In this document: in pieces, positions 1-6,259 of the stretch
Position numbering within the stretch: position 1 is the stretch's first letter
Layout: the number at the start of each line of letters is the position of its first letter
Source of the DNA: DATAYA01 sp036272815
GTDB lineage: Bacteria; Pseudomonadota; Alphaproteobacteria; Acetobacterales; Acetobacteraceae
Length of the DNA stretch: 10,317 bases
Assembly: GCA_036272815.1 (NCBI GenBank)
Contig: DATAYA010000277.1
Coordinates: forward strand, 1-10,317
Reading direction: 5' to 3'
Translations under genes and position numbers: made by a program
Notes under the pieces: generated by a model
Database searches by the model: none
What the model saw: the letters and a program-made list of their open reading frames with translations, nothing else
Told to the model about the DNA's origin: nothing

Positions 1-8
1 GGCCTGAG

Positions 9-860
9 ATGCAGCACCTTTCGGGCTTTGCCCCGCTCGCCGCCCGCTACGACGGCTTCATCTTCGACCTCTGGGGCGTCATCCACGACGGCGTCACCGC
101 CTATCCGGGCGCGGTCGATTGCCTCGCGCGCGTCGAGGCGGCCGGAAAGCCATTCGCCCTGCTCTCGAATGCGCCACGCCGAGCCGAGCCCGCCCGCGCC
201 GCGATGCGTGCGATGGGCATCCCCGATGCCCACACCGCGCGTCTGCTGACCTCCGGCGAGGCGGTGCATCGCGCACTCCGCGACCGTGCCGATCCCTGGT
301 TCGCGGCGCTCGGCCGCCGCGTCTTCCATCTCGGCCCGGAGCGCGACCGCAACGTGCTGGCGGGGCTCGATCTCGATCTCGTCGCGGCGCCGCGGGAGGC
401 GAGCTTCGTGCTCAACACGGGGCCCGACGACCAAGGCGACCCGACCAGTCTCGCGCCGTTCCTGCCGGTCCTCGACGCGTGCCGTGCCGCGGACCTGCCG
501 ATGATCTGCGCCAATCCCGATCTCGAGGTGATCCGTGGCGGCGTCCGCGTCATCTGCGCAGGCCTGCTCGCGCAGCATTACACGTCGATCGGTGGTGAGG
601 TGCGCTCGCTCGGCAAGCCCGATCCGGCGATCTATGCTCCCGTCCTGGCGATGCTCGGCACGACGCCGGCGCGGACGCTCGCGGTCGGCGATGCGTTGCG
701 AACCGACATCGCCGGCGCCGCCGCCGCCGGGATCGACGCCGCCTGGGTGCTCGGCGGCATTCATGCCGATGCGCTGGCCGCCGATCCGGGGCGCATCGAG
801 GCAGCCGCGCGCGAGGCCGGCCTCACGCCGGTCGCAAGCCTGCCGCGCTTCGTCTGGTAG
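9..860 (+). CDS. HAD-superfamily class IIA hydrolase, TIGR01459-like
   Basis: The 283-residue product is a cytoplasmic haloacid-dehalogenase-fold protein, probably a phosphatase of unknown substrate. Visible motifs are motif I DLWGVIHDG at residues 20-28 (nucleophile D20), motif II LLSNAPRR at 51-58 (S53), motif III LGKPDP at 201-206 (K203) and motif IV GDALRTD at 227-233 (D228, D233). The roughly 140 residues between motifs II and III fit the class IIA cap of NagD-like enzymes. Oddly, the second Asp of the usual DxD motif I is Trp22. I recall this as typical of the alphaproteobacterial TIGR01459 group rather than a defect. The first ATG lies 8 bases inside the window, so the ribosome site cannot be judged, but the start fits because the first beta strand begins near residue 15. 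The gene ends 3 bp before the convergent dehydrogenase gene. Relatives often lie beside ribF in alphaproteobacteria (from memory), but that neighbour would be outside the window. Confidence 0.9.
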   Translation: MQHLSGFAPLAARYDGFIFDLWGVIHDGVTAYPGAVDCLARVEAAGKPFALLSNAPRRAEPARAAMRAMGIPDAHTARLLTSGEAVHRALRDRADPWFAALGRRVFHLGPERDRNVLAGLDLDLVAAPREASFVLNTGPDDQGDPTSLAPFLPVLDACRAADLPMICANPDLEVIRGGVRVICAGLLAQHYTSIGGEVRSLGKPDPAIYAPVLAMLGTTPARTLAVGDALRTDIAGAAAAGIDAAWVLGGIHADALAADPGRIEAAAREAGLTPVASLPRFVW

Positions 861-863
861 CGA

Positions 864-1823
864 TCATACCGGGTCAAGCGGCGCCCTGCCGCCCAGCACG
901 GCGGCCAGATTGTCCAGCGCCCGCATCCCCATCGCCGTGCGCGTCTCCTCGGTCGCACTCGCCATGTGCGGTGCGAGGAACACGTTGGGGAGCGTCGCGA
1001 GCCGCCGGTCGAACGCCGGCTCGGCCCGGAACACATCGAGCCCGGCCGCGAACAGATGCCCCGATTGCAGCGCCGCGATCAGCGCTTCCTCATCCACCAG
1101 CGCGCCGCGCGCGGCATTGACGAACACCGCCCCCCTCGGCAACAGGGCGAAAGTCTCGCGATCCATGATCCGATCGGTCTCCGGTCCGCCGGGCGCGTGC
1201 AGGCTCAGGATCTGGCAGCGCGGCAGCATCGCGCGGAAATCGGCGACAAACTCCGAGCCGTCTTCCAGTGCTGCCGGCAGCCGGCGGATGTCGCTGTAGA
1301 GAACCTGCATCCCGAACCCGCGCGCGCGCCGCGCCACCGCCTGCCCGATCCGGCCCATGCCGAGGATGCCGAGCGTCTTGCCGCTCGCCCGCAGGCCCAG
1401 CATTTCGTTGACCGCGTAGGATCGGGCCCAGCCCGCGCGCATGATCGCGTCGTATTCGGCTGCGCGCCGGCACGCGGCGAGCAGCAGCAGCATCGTGAAA
1501 TCGGCGGTGCAGTCGGTCAGCACGTCAGGCGTGTTGGTGACCACAATGCCGCGGGTCCGAGCTGCCGCCGCGTCGATATGATCGAACCCGACGCTGCACG
1601 TCGCGATCACCCGCAGGCTCGGCCGCAGGCGTGCGATCGCCGCGGCGTCCATGCGGATTGTCACCCAGGTCACCAAACCCTCGGCTTCGTGCGCCGCAAG
1701 CTGGTGCAGCACCGCCTCCGTGTCCCAGGCGGAATCGGCCGCCAGCACGGCGTCGAACTCGGTCCGCGCGCGTGCGGCAACCGCCTCCGTCATCGGCCGC
1801 GCGACCACGATCCGGTGCCCCAT
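864..1823 (-). CDS. D-2-hydroxyacid dehydrogenase (glyoxylate/hydroxypyruvate reductase type)
   Basis: The 319-residue product is a cytoplasmic NAD(P)H-dependent oxidoreductase that interconverts 2-keto acids and D-2-hydroxy acids. The substrate-binding half carries VGFDHID at 78-84 and TNTPDVLTD at 96-104. The Rossmann half starts with LGILGMGRIG at 151-160. The family catalytic triad is complete: R239 in NAARGALVDE (236-245), E268 in DVFRAEP (263-269) and H286 in LAPHMASAT (283-291). Length and order match GhrB/2-ketogluconate reductase-like proteins, but the exact substrate (glyoxylate, hydroxypyruvate or another keto acid) cannot be assigned. The start is well supported: a GAGGAGA Shine-Dalgarno sits 7 nt upstream, and MGHRIVVARP leads directly into the first beta strand. 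The gene is divergent from hyuA across 81 bp, so it may share control with it, and is convergent with the HAD gene. I see no terminator in the 3-bp junction. Confidence 0.93.
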   Translation of the reverse strand: MGHRIVVARPMTEAVAARARTEFDAVLAADSAWDTEAVLHQLAAHEAEGLVTWVTIRMDAAAIARLRPSLRVIATCSVGFDHIDAAAARTRGIVVTNTPDVLTDCTADFTMLLLLAACRRAAEYDAIMRAGWARSYAVNEMLGLRASGKTLGILGMGRIGQAVARRARGFGMQVLYSDIRRLPAALEDGSEFVADFRAMLPRCQILSLHAPGGPETDRIMDRETFALLPRGAVFVNAARGALVDEEALIAALQSGHLFAAGLDVFRAEPAFDRRLATLPNVFLAPHMASATEETRTAMGMRALDNLAAVLGGRAPLDPV

Positions 1824-1830
1824 CGCCGCA

Positions 1831-1837
1831 TCTCCTC
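1831..1837 (-). promoter_or_regulatory. Shine-Dalgarno of the dehydrogenase gene
   Basis: On the minus strand GAGGAGA lies 7 nt before the ATG at 1823-1821. It is one of the best ribosome sites in the window and fixes the start of the dehydrogenase gene. Confidence 0.75.
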
Positions 1838-1848
1838 ACCCGCATGCA

Positions 1849-1876
1849 AGATTAGCGGCGCCACCGGGCTTGTCAC
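1849..1876 (-). promoter_or_regulatory. Candidate sigma70-type promoter for the dehydrogenase gene
   Basis: Reading the minus strand, GTGACA (1876-1871, 5 of 6 matches to TTGACA) is followed after 16 bp by TAATCT (1854-1849, 3 of 6 matches to TATAAT). Transcription would start near 1842, leaving a leader of about 19 nt that contains the Shine-Dalgarno. The geometry is good but the -10 match is modest, so this is a prediction by eye. Confidence 0.4.
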
Positions 1877-1898
1877 GCCACTCCCTCGCGGCTTCAGT
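1870..1898 (+). promoter_or_regulatory. Weak candidate promoter for hyuAB, predicted leaderless
   Basis: TTGTCA (1870-1875, 5 of 6 matches) is followed after 17 bp by TTCAGT (1893-1898, 3 of 6). A start 7 nt downstream would fall on the hyuA ATG at 1905, giving a leaderless mRNA, which agrees with the lack of a Shine-Dalgarno before hyuA. Its -35 element overlaps that of the opposing candidate promoter at 1871-1876. The -10 match is poor, so the real promoter may instead lie inside the dehydrogenase gene. Confidence 0.22.
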
Positions 1899-1902
1899 GG
1901 CG
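1876..1902. repeat. Inverted repeat directly before hyuA
   Basis: CGCCACT (1876-1882) and AGTGGCG (1896-1902) are perfect 7-bp inverted arms around a 13-nt loop and end 2 nt before the hyuA ATG. It could be an operator in the divergent spacer or, if transcribed, a hairpin covering the hyuA translation start. A related GCGCCAC at 1858-1864 offers an alternative partner for the right arm. Confidence 0.45.
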
Positions 1903-1904
1903 CG

Positions 1905-3983
1905 ATGCAGCACGCGCGCCTCGCCGTCGACATCGGCGGCACCTTCACCGACCTTGCCCTCGAGCACCCGGGCGGCCTCGCGACGCTGAAGGTGCTCACC
2001 ACGCCGGCCGAGCCGGAGCGCGGCGTGCTCGAGGGCGTGGCCGAAATCCTCCGTCGCGCACGGGTCGGCGCCGATGCGGTCGGGCTGGTCATCCACGGCA
2101 CCACCCTCGCGACGAACGCGATCATCGAGCGCAAGGGCGCGCGCACCGCCCTCGTCACCACGCAGGGTTTTCGCGATGTGCTCGCGATGGGCAACGAGAG
2201 CCGCTACGACCAGTACGATCTCGACATCGTCCTGCCCGATCCGTTGGTACCGCGGTATCTGCGCCTGACGGTGCCCGAGCGGCTCGACAACGAGGGCCGC
2301 GTGCTGCTGCCGCTCGATGAGAATGCGGTGCGGGCGCTTGTGCCCGTCCTGCGCGCCGAGCGGGTCGAAAGCATCGCGATCGGGTTCTTGCACGCCTTCG
2401 TCGATCCGCAGCACGAGCGCCGCGCGCGCGACATCATCGCCGCCGAGCTCCCCGACCTGGCGATCTCGCTCTCCTCGGAGGTATCGCCCGAGATGCGGGA
2501 ATGGGAACGCTTCTCCACCACTGCCGCTAACGCCTACGTGCAGCCGCTGATGGCGCGCTATCTCCGCGGGCTGGCGGCGGGATTGCGCGAGGCTGGGCTG
2601 GCGGGCCCGCTGTTCCTCATGCTGTCCGGCGGCGGCCTGACGACGCTGGATGCCGCCTGCCGCTTCCCGATCCGTCTCGTCGAGAGCGGTCCGGCGGGGG
2701 GTGCGCTCTTCACGGCGGGCATCGCGCGGCAGTGCGGCATCCCCAGCGTCGTCTCCTTCGACATGGGCGGCACGACCGCAAAAATCTGTCTGATCGACGA
2801 TTACGCGCCGCAGACCGCCCGCAGCTTCGAGGTCGCGCGCGTCGGCCGCTTCAAGCGCGGCTCCGGTCTGCCGCTGCGCATCCCGGTGATCGAGATGGTA
2901 GAGATCGGCGCCGGCGGCGGCTCCCTCGCCCATGTCGATGCGCTCGGCCGCATCGCCGTCGGGCCGGAGAGCGCGGGCGCCGATCCCGGACCTGCGTGTT
3001 ATGGGCGTGGCGCCACGCGGCCGGCGGTCACCGACGCGAATTTGCTGCTCGGCCGCTACGACCCGGAGCGTTTCGCGGGCGGCGCCCTGCGGCTCGTCCC
3101 CGAGGCGGCGCGGCAGGCGACGCAGACCGCTCTCGGGGCGCCGCTCGGCCTCGATGCGGAGATGGCGGCGCTCGGCATCGTCGAGATGGTTGACGAGAAC
3201 ATGGCCAACGCCGCCCGTGTCCATGCGATCGAATCCGGCAAATCGTTCGGCGATCGGGTGCTGATCGCCTTCGGCGGCGGCGGCCCGGTACATGCGACGC
3301 GGATCGCCGAGAAGCTTGGCATCGCCCGGGTGCTGGTGCCGTCGGGTGCGGGCGTCGGCAGCGCGATCGGCTTCCTGCGCGCGCCCGTCGGCTACGAGGT
3401 GGTGCGCAGCCTCTATCAGCGGCTCTCGCGCCTCGATGTCCCGGCCGTCAACGCGCTACTCGCGGCGATGGAGCAGGAGGCGGAGGACGTGGTGCGCCAG
3501 GGCATTTTTGGCGAACCGCTGGAACGGCAGCGCATCGGCTTCATGCGCTATCTCGGGCAGGGCCACGAGATCGCGGTCGCATTGCCGGCGCGCGCCCTCG
3601 GCCCGAACGACGCCGCCGCGATCCGCGACGCCTACGAGGCGGAATACCGCCGCGTCTTCGACCGCCCGGTGCCCGGCTCTGAAATCGAGGCGACGAGCTG
3701 GGCCGTCATCGTCGCGACTGCGCCGCGTGCGGTCCCGGCTGCCGGTTCCGCACCGTCTCCCCACGATGCACGACCCGCCCGGCGCCAGCGCGTCCGCGAC
3801 AGTGCCACTGGTGCGCTCGCCGACTGGCCGGTGTTCGACCGTGCCGCTCTCTCGCCCGGCTCCCGCATCGCCGGCCCTGCCATCGTCGCGGAGGACGAGA
3901 CCTCCACCTTGCTCGGCGCTGTCTGGAGCGCTGCGGTGGACGCACAGGGCTATCTGCATCTGACCCGTGGGGCCACGCCATGA
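1905..3983 (+). CDS. hyuA: Hydantoinase/oxoprolinase A subunit (HyuA family)
   Basis: The 692-residue product is the ATP-binding subunit of a HyuA/HyuB-type enzyme. In characterised members it phosphorylates a cyclic amide or carbonyl substrate so that it can be hydrolysed or carboxylated. The N-terminal hydantoinase A domain begins with phosphate-loop motif DIGGTFTD (9-16), then HGTTLATNAI (64-73). The second ASKHA phosphate motif is FDMGGTT (285-291), followed by a GAGGGS loop, ADPGPACYG near 359-367 and FGGGGPVHA (456-464). The C-terminal domain contains MRYLGQGHEI (547-556). Length is normal for the family (about 650-700). The open frame runs far upstream across the dehydrogenase gene, but ATG 1905 is chosen because family members begin a few residues before the DIGGTFTD motif. 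No Shine-Dalgarno is visible. The gene overlaps hyuB by ATGA, so the subunits are translationally coupled. Substrates in the family include N-methylhydantoin, 5-oxoproline, caprolactam, acetone and acetophenone; none can be chosen here. Confidence 0.93.
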   Translation: MQHARLAVDIGGTFTDLALEHPGGLATLKVLTTPAEPERGVLEGVAEILRRARVGADAVGLVIHGTTLATNAIIERKGARTALVTTQGFRDVLAMGNESRYDQYDLDIVLPDPLVPRYLRLTVPERLDNEGRVLLPLDENAVRALVPVLRAERVESIAIGFLHAFVDPQHERRARDIIAAELPDLAISLSSEVSPEMREWERFSTTAANAYVQPLMARYLRGLAAGLREAGLAGPLFLMLSGGGLTTLDAACRFPIRLVESGPAGGALFTAGIARQCGIPSVVSFDMGGTTAKICLIDDYAPQTARSFEVARVGRFKRGSGLPLRIPVIEMVEIGAGGGSLAHVDALGRIAVGPESAGADPGPACYGRGATRPAVTDANLLLGRYDPERFAGGALRLVPEAARQATQTALGAPLGLDAEMAALGIVEMVDENMANAARVHAIESGKSFGDRVLIAFGGGGPVHATRIAEKLGIARVLVPSGAGVGSAIGFLRAPVGYEVVRSLYQRLSRLDVPAVNALLAAMEQEAEDVVRQGIFGEPLERQRIGFMRYLGQGHEIAVALPARALGPNDAAAIRDAYEAEYRRVFDRPVPGSEIEATSWAVIVATAPRAVPAAGSAPSPHDARPARRQRVRDSATGALADWPVFDRAALSPGSRIAGPAIVAEDETSTLLGAVWSAAVDAQGYLHLTRGATP

Positions 3984-5650
3984 CCGACGCCGCCGACGCG
4001 CTGGCCGCAATCCGCCGGCAGGTGATGTGGAACCGCCTGATCGCGGTCGTGGAGGAGCAGGCGCAGATCATGATCCGCACCGCCTTCTCGACCACGGTGC
4101 GCGAGGCGGGCGATCTTTCGGCGGGCGTGTTCGACCTCCGGGGCCGGATGCTGGCGCAGGCCGTCACCGGCACGCCCGGCCACGTCAACTCGATGGCCGA
4201 GAGCGTCGGTCATTTCCTGCGCAAGTTCCCCGCCGCCACCATGCGGCCGGGCGATCACTACATCACCAACGATCCCTGGCTCGGCACCGGCCACCTGCAC
4301 GACCTGACGGTGGTGACGCCCGCCTTCCACCGCGGCCGCATCGTCGGCCTGTTCGCGAACACCGCGCACGTCATCGACGTCGGCGGCCTCGGCATGGGCC
4401 CCGAGGGCCGCTCGGTGTTCGAGGAAGGCCTCTACATCCCGATCGTCAAATGCTTCGACCAGGACCATCCGAACGAAACCTTTTTCGACTTCATCCGCGC
4501 CGGCTCGCGGCTGCCGGTGGAGTTGGAGGGCGACGTCTATTCCCTGTGCGCCTGCAACGACGCCGGCGCCCGGCGCCTCGCCGAGATGATGACGGAGTTC
4601 AAGCTCGACAGCCTGGAGCCTGTCGCCGCCTTCATCTTCGAGGCGAGCCGCCGCGCGACGCTGGCCGAGATCGCGCGCCTGCCCGGCGGCACATTCAGCG
4701 CAGAAATCCGCTCCGACGGCTATGAGGAGGAAGTCACATTGCGCGCTGCAATGACGATCCTGCCCGACGCGATTGTGGTCGACTACACCGGCACCTCCGG
4801 CCTCTCGGCCCGCGGCATCAATGTTCCCCCCGCCTACACCCGCGCCTATTCCTGTTTCGGCATCAAGGTGGTGGTCGCCCCCGAGGTGCCCAACAACTGG
4901 GCCAGCCTGCTGCCGTTCCGCATCACGATTCCCGACGGCAGCATTCTCGCGGCACCGCGTCCCGCACCGGTCTCCGTGCGCCACGTCATCGGCCACCTGC
5001 TGCCCGACCTGATGATGGGCTGCCTGCACCAGGCGGTGCCCGACCGCGTCGCCGCCGAGGGTTCATCGTCGCTGTGGAACCCGCCGCTGCGCGGCGGCGC
5101 CTCGGTTTCCGGGCAGGCGCGTGGCAACCGGCCGGTGTTGCCGGATTTCGAGATCATCACCTTCAATTCGGGTGGGACCGGTGCGCGCCCTCGCCGCGAC
5201 GGGCTGGATGCGACCGCGTTCCCATCGGGCGTGCGCACGATGCCGGTAGAGGCGACTGAGAACGTGGCGCCGGTGGTGATCTGGCGGAAGGAGCTGCGGC
5301 CGGGCTCCGGCGGCGCCGGGCGCACCCGCGGCGGCTGCGGGCAGGTGATGGAGATCGGCACCAAGGGCGACCTCGAATTTGCCGTCAACGCCTCGTTCGA
5401 CCGCATCGGCAACCCGCCGAAGGGCCGCGATGGCGGCCTGGCCGGCGCGGCCGGGCGCGTCGCGCTCAAATCCGGCCGTGTACTGCGCACCAAGGGCTAT
5501 CAAATAATTCCTGACGGTGATCGTCTCATCCTGGAGCTTCCCGGCGGCGGCGGCATGGGCCCGGCCGGGGCGCGCGACCCGGCCGCGATCGCCCGCGACA
5601 TCCGCGATGGCCTCGTCCAGCCAGTCCCGCCCGGTTCCGATTCCGGCTGA
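3980..5650 (+). CDS. hyuB: Hydantoinase/oxoprolinase B subunit (HyuB family)
   Basis: The 556-residue product is the partner subunit of HyuA and a full-length hydantoinase B domain protein of cytoplasmic type. Family signatures are REAGDLSAGVFD (41-52), GRMLAQAVTGTPGHV (55-69), ITNDPWLGTGHLHDLT (95-110) and ANTAHVIDVGG (126-136). Near the end are a Gly-rich GRDGGLAGAAGR segment and LPGGGGMGP, followed by the usual DPAAIARDIRDGLV tail. D45, H105, D108 and H130 have spacing close to the metal ligands I recall for the caprolactamase B subunit, suggesting an intact metal site; that mapping is from memory. The ATG lies inside the hyuA stop (4-bp overlap), typical of obligate complex partners. No substrate transporter or regulator gene is attached to the pair. 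No convincing terminator follows. Confidence 0.93.
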   Translation: MTDAADALAAIRRQVMWNRLIAVVEEQAQIMIRTAFSTTVREAGDLSAGVFDLRGRMLAQAVTGTPGHVNSMAESVGHFLRKFPAATMRPGDHYITNDPWLGTGHLHDLTVVTPAFHRGRIVGLFANTAHVIDVGGLGMGPEGRSVFEEGLYIPIVKCFDQDHPNETFFDFIRAGSRLPVELEGDVYSLCACNDAGARRLAEMMTEFKLDSLEPVAAFIFEASRRATLAEIARLPGGTFSAEIRSDGYEEEVTLRAAMTILPDAIVVDYTGTSGLSARGINVPPAYTRAYSCFGIKVVVAPEVPNNWASLLPFRITIPDGSILAAPRPAPVSVRHVIGHLLPDLMMGCLHQAVPDRVAAEGSSSLWNPPLRGGASVSGQARGNRPVLPDFEIITFNSGGTGARPRRDGLDATAFPSGVRTMPVEATENVAPVVIWRKELRPGSGGAGRTRGGCGQVMEIGTKGDLEFAVNASFDRIGNPPKGRDGGLAGAAGRVALKSGRVLRTKGYQIIPDGDRLILELPGGGGMGPAGARDPAAIARDIRDGLVQPVPPGSDSG

Positions 5651-5694
5651 TGCAACTCCGATATGACGCGGCGTGATGGCGAAATGACGGACGC

Positions 5695-5711
5695 GCCGGA
5701 CCGGCTCCGGC
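5695..5711 (+). repeat. Short hairpin after hyuB
   Basis: GCCGGA (5695-5700) and TCCGGC (5706-5711) form a perfect 6-bp stem with a 5-nt loop, 45 nt after the hyuB stop. There is no following T run, so it is at best a weak or factor-dependent termination or mRNA-end structure. GC-rich chance pairing is quite possible. Confidence 0.25.
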
Positions 5712-5730
5712 CACTATGGCGGTCGGACAG

Positions 5731-5735
5731 AGGGG
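5731..5735 (+). promoter_or_regulatory. Shine-Dalgarno selecting start 5744
   Basis: AGGGG lies 8 nt before ATG 5744 and is better placed than anything before the in-frame ATGs at 5663 and 5684. A competing GGAGG at 5764-5768 lies 14 nt before ATG 5783, which is rather far. Confidence 0.45.
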
Positions 5736-5743
5736 TCGCTCGG

Positions 5744-6199
5744 ATGGCCGGTTTCGCAACAACGGAGGCTTCGGACCCGCGCATGACAGCGGCCAGCCCG
5801 CATTCGCCGGTCGTCCTGCTGGCGTCGCCGGCTGCAGCGCTCGTGGACCTGCTGGAGGCCTGCTGCGCCTTCATCGGTGCCCGCGTCGAGCCGGTGCTTC
5901 CGGCCGACCTCGCCGCCGTGATGGACCGGGAGGAGCCGATCGCGGTCGTCGCCACCTTCGGCACCGCCGGCGAGGCCGAGGGCCTCTTGGCAACGTTGGC
6001 CCACGCCGACGCCGAGCTGCCGGTATTGCTGGTCATTGAGGAGGCGGAACTCGCTCGGCGCGCCGTCCGCGCGCGCGCGGCGCGCAGCGGGCTGCGGCAC
6101 GCCAGCATCAGCGCCGGGATGCCGCGGCCGACGGCTCTGGTGAGTTTTCTGGTCGAGGCCGGCATCCAACGCGGTTGGGTTGGCCTCCTGCCGCGCTGA
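5744..6199 (+). CDS. Degenerate receiver-like protein of unknown function
   Basis: I do not recognise a named family. The 151-residue product has the alternation of a CheY-like receiver. There is a strand at 22-28 (PVVLLAS), helix 30-44, a strand at 66-73 (IAVVATFG), a helix around 75-88, a strand at 93-98 (PVLLVI), then SAGMPRPTALVSFLVEAG (123-140), which resembles the K-P-F-x-x-x-x-L end of receivers. The acidic pair expected after strand 1 is SP, and the phosphoacceptor Asp at the end of strand 3 is Thr/Phe, so phosphotransfer is unlikely. There is no signal peptide or membrane segment. Start 5744 rests on AGGGG 8 nt upstream; ATGs at 5663, 5684 and 5783 are alternatives. It lies 93 bp after hyuB and about 60 bp before the winged-helix/TPR gene on the same strand, so a regulatory partnership with that protein is plausible. 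The fold reading is inference from a visual pattern. Confidence 0.6.
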   Translation: MAGFATTEASDPRMTAASPHSPVVLLASPAAALVDLLEACCAFIGARVEPVLPADLAAVMDREEPIAVVATFGTAGEAEGLLATLAHADAELPVLLVIEEAELARRAVRARAARSGLRHASISAGMPRPTALVSFLVEAGIQRGWVGLLPR

Positions 6200-6259
6200 G
6201 CCGGCCGCAATCTGGACTGGGGGACCGCGATAATCCTTGACGCGCAGGTCGCGTAACGG

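Noticed and set aside
966..1904. Open frame continuing 313 codons upstream of the hyuA ATG, antisense to the dehydrogenase gene
   Set aside because: The predicted residues are Arg/His/Gln-rich with no family resemblance, and the HyuA N-terminal motif begins right after ATG 1905. It is an antisense shadow in GC-rich DNA.
1836..3293. 485-codon minus-strand ORF inside hyuA
   Set aside because: It opposes clearly conserved HyuA motifs and has a typical shadow composition.
3950..5029. 359-codon minus-strand ORF inside hyuB
   Set aside because: It opposes conserved HyuB motifs; its His/Gly/Ala/Asp-rich text has no domain signature.
5695..5711. Intrinsic terminator for hyuAB
   Set aside because: The stem is only 6 bp and is not followed by T residues; kept only as a weak repeat.
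5663..5743. Earlier starts (ATG 5663 or 5684) for the receiver-like protein
   Set aside because: No ribosome site precedes them, and the extra residues are Arg/Asp-rich without structure; the segment also contains the short hairpin after hyuB.
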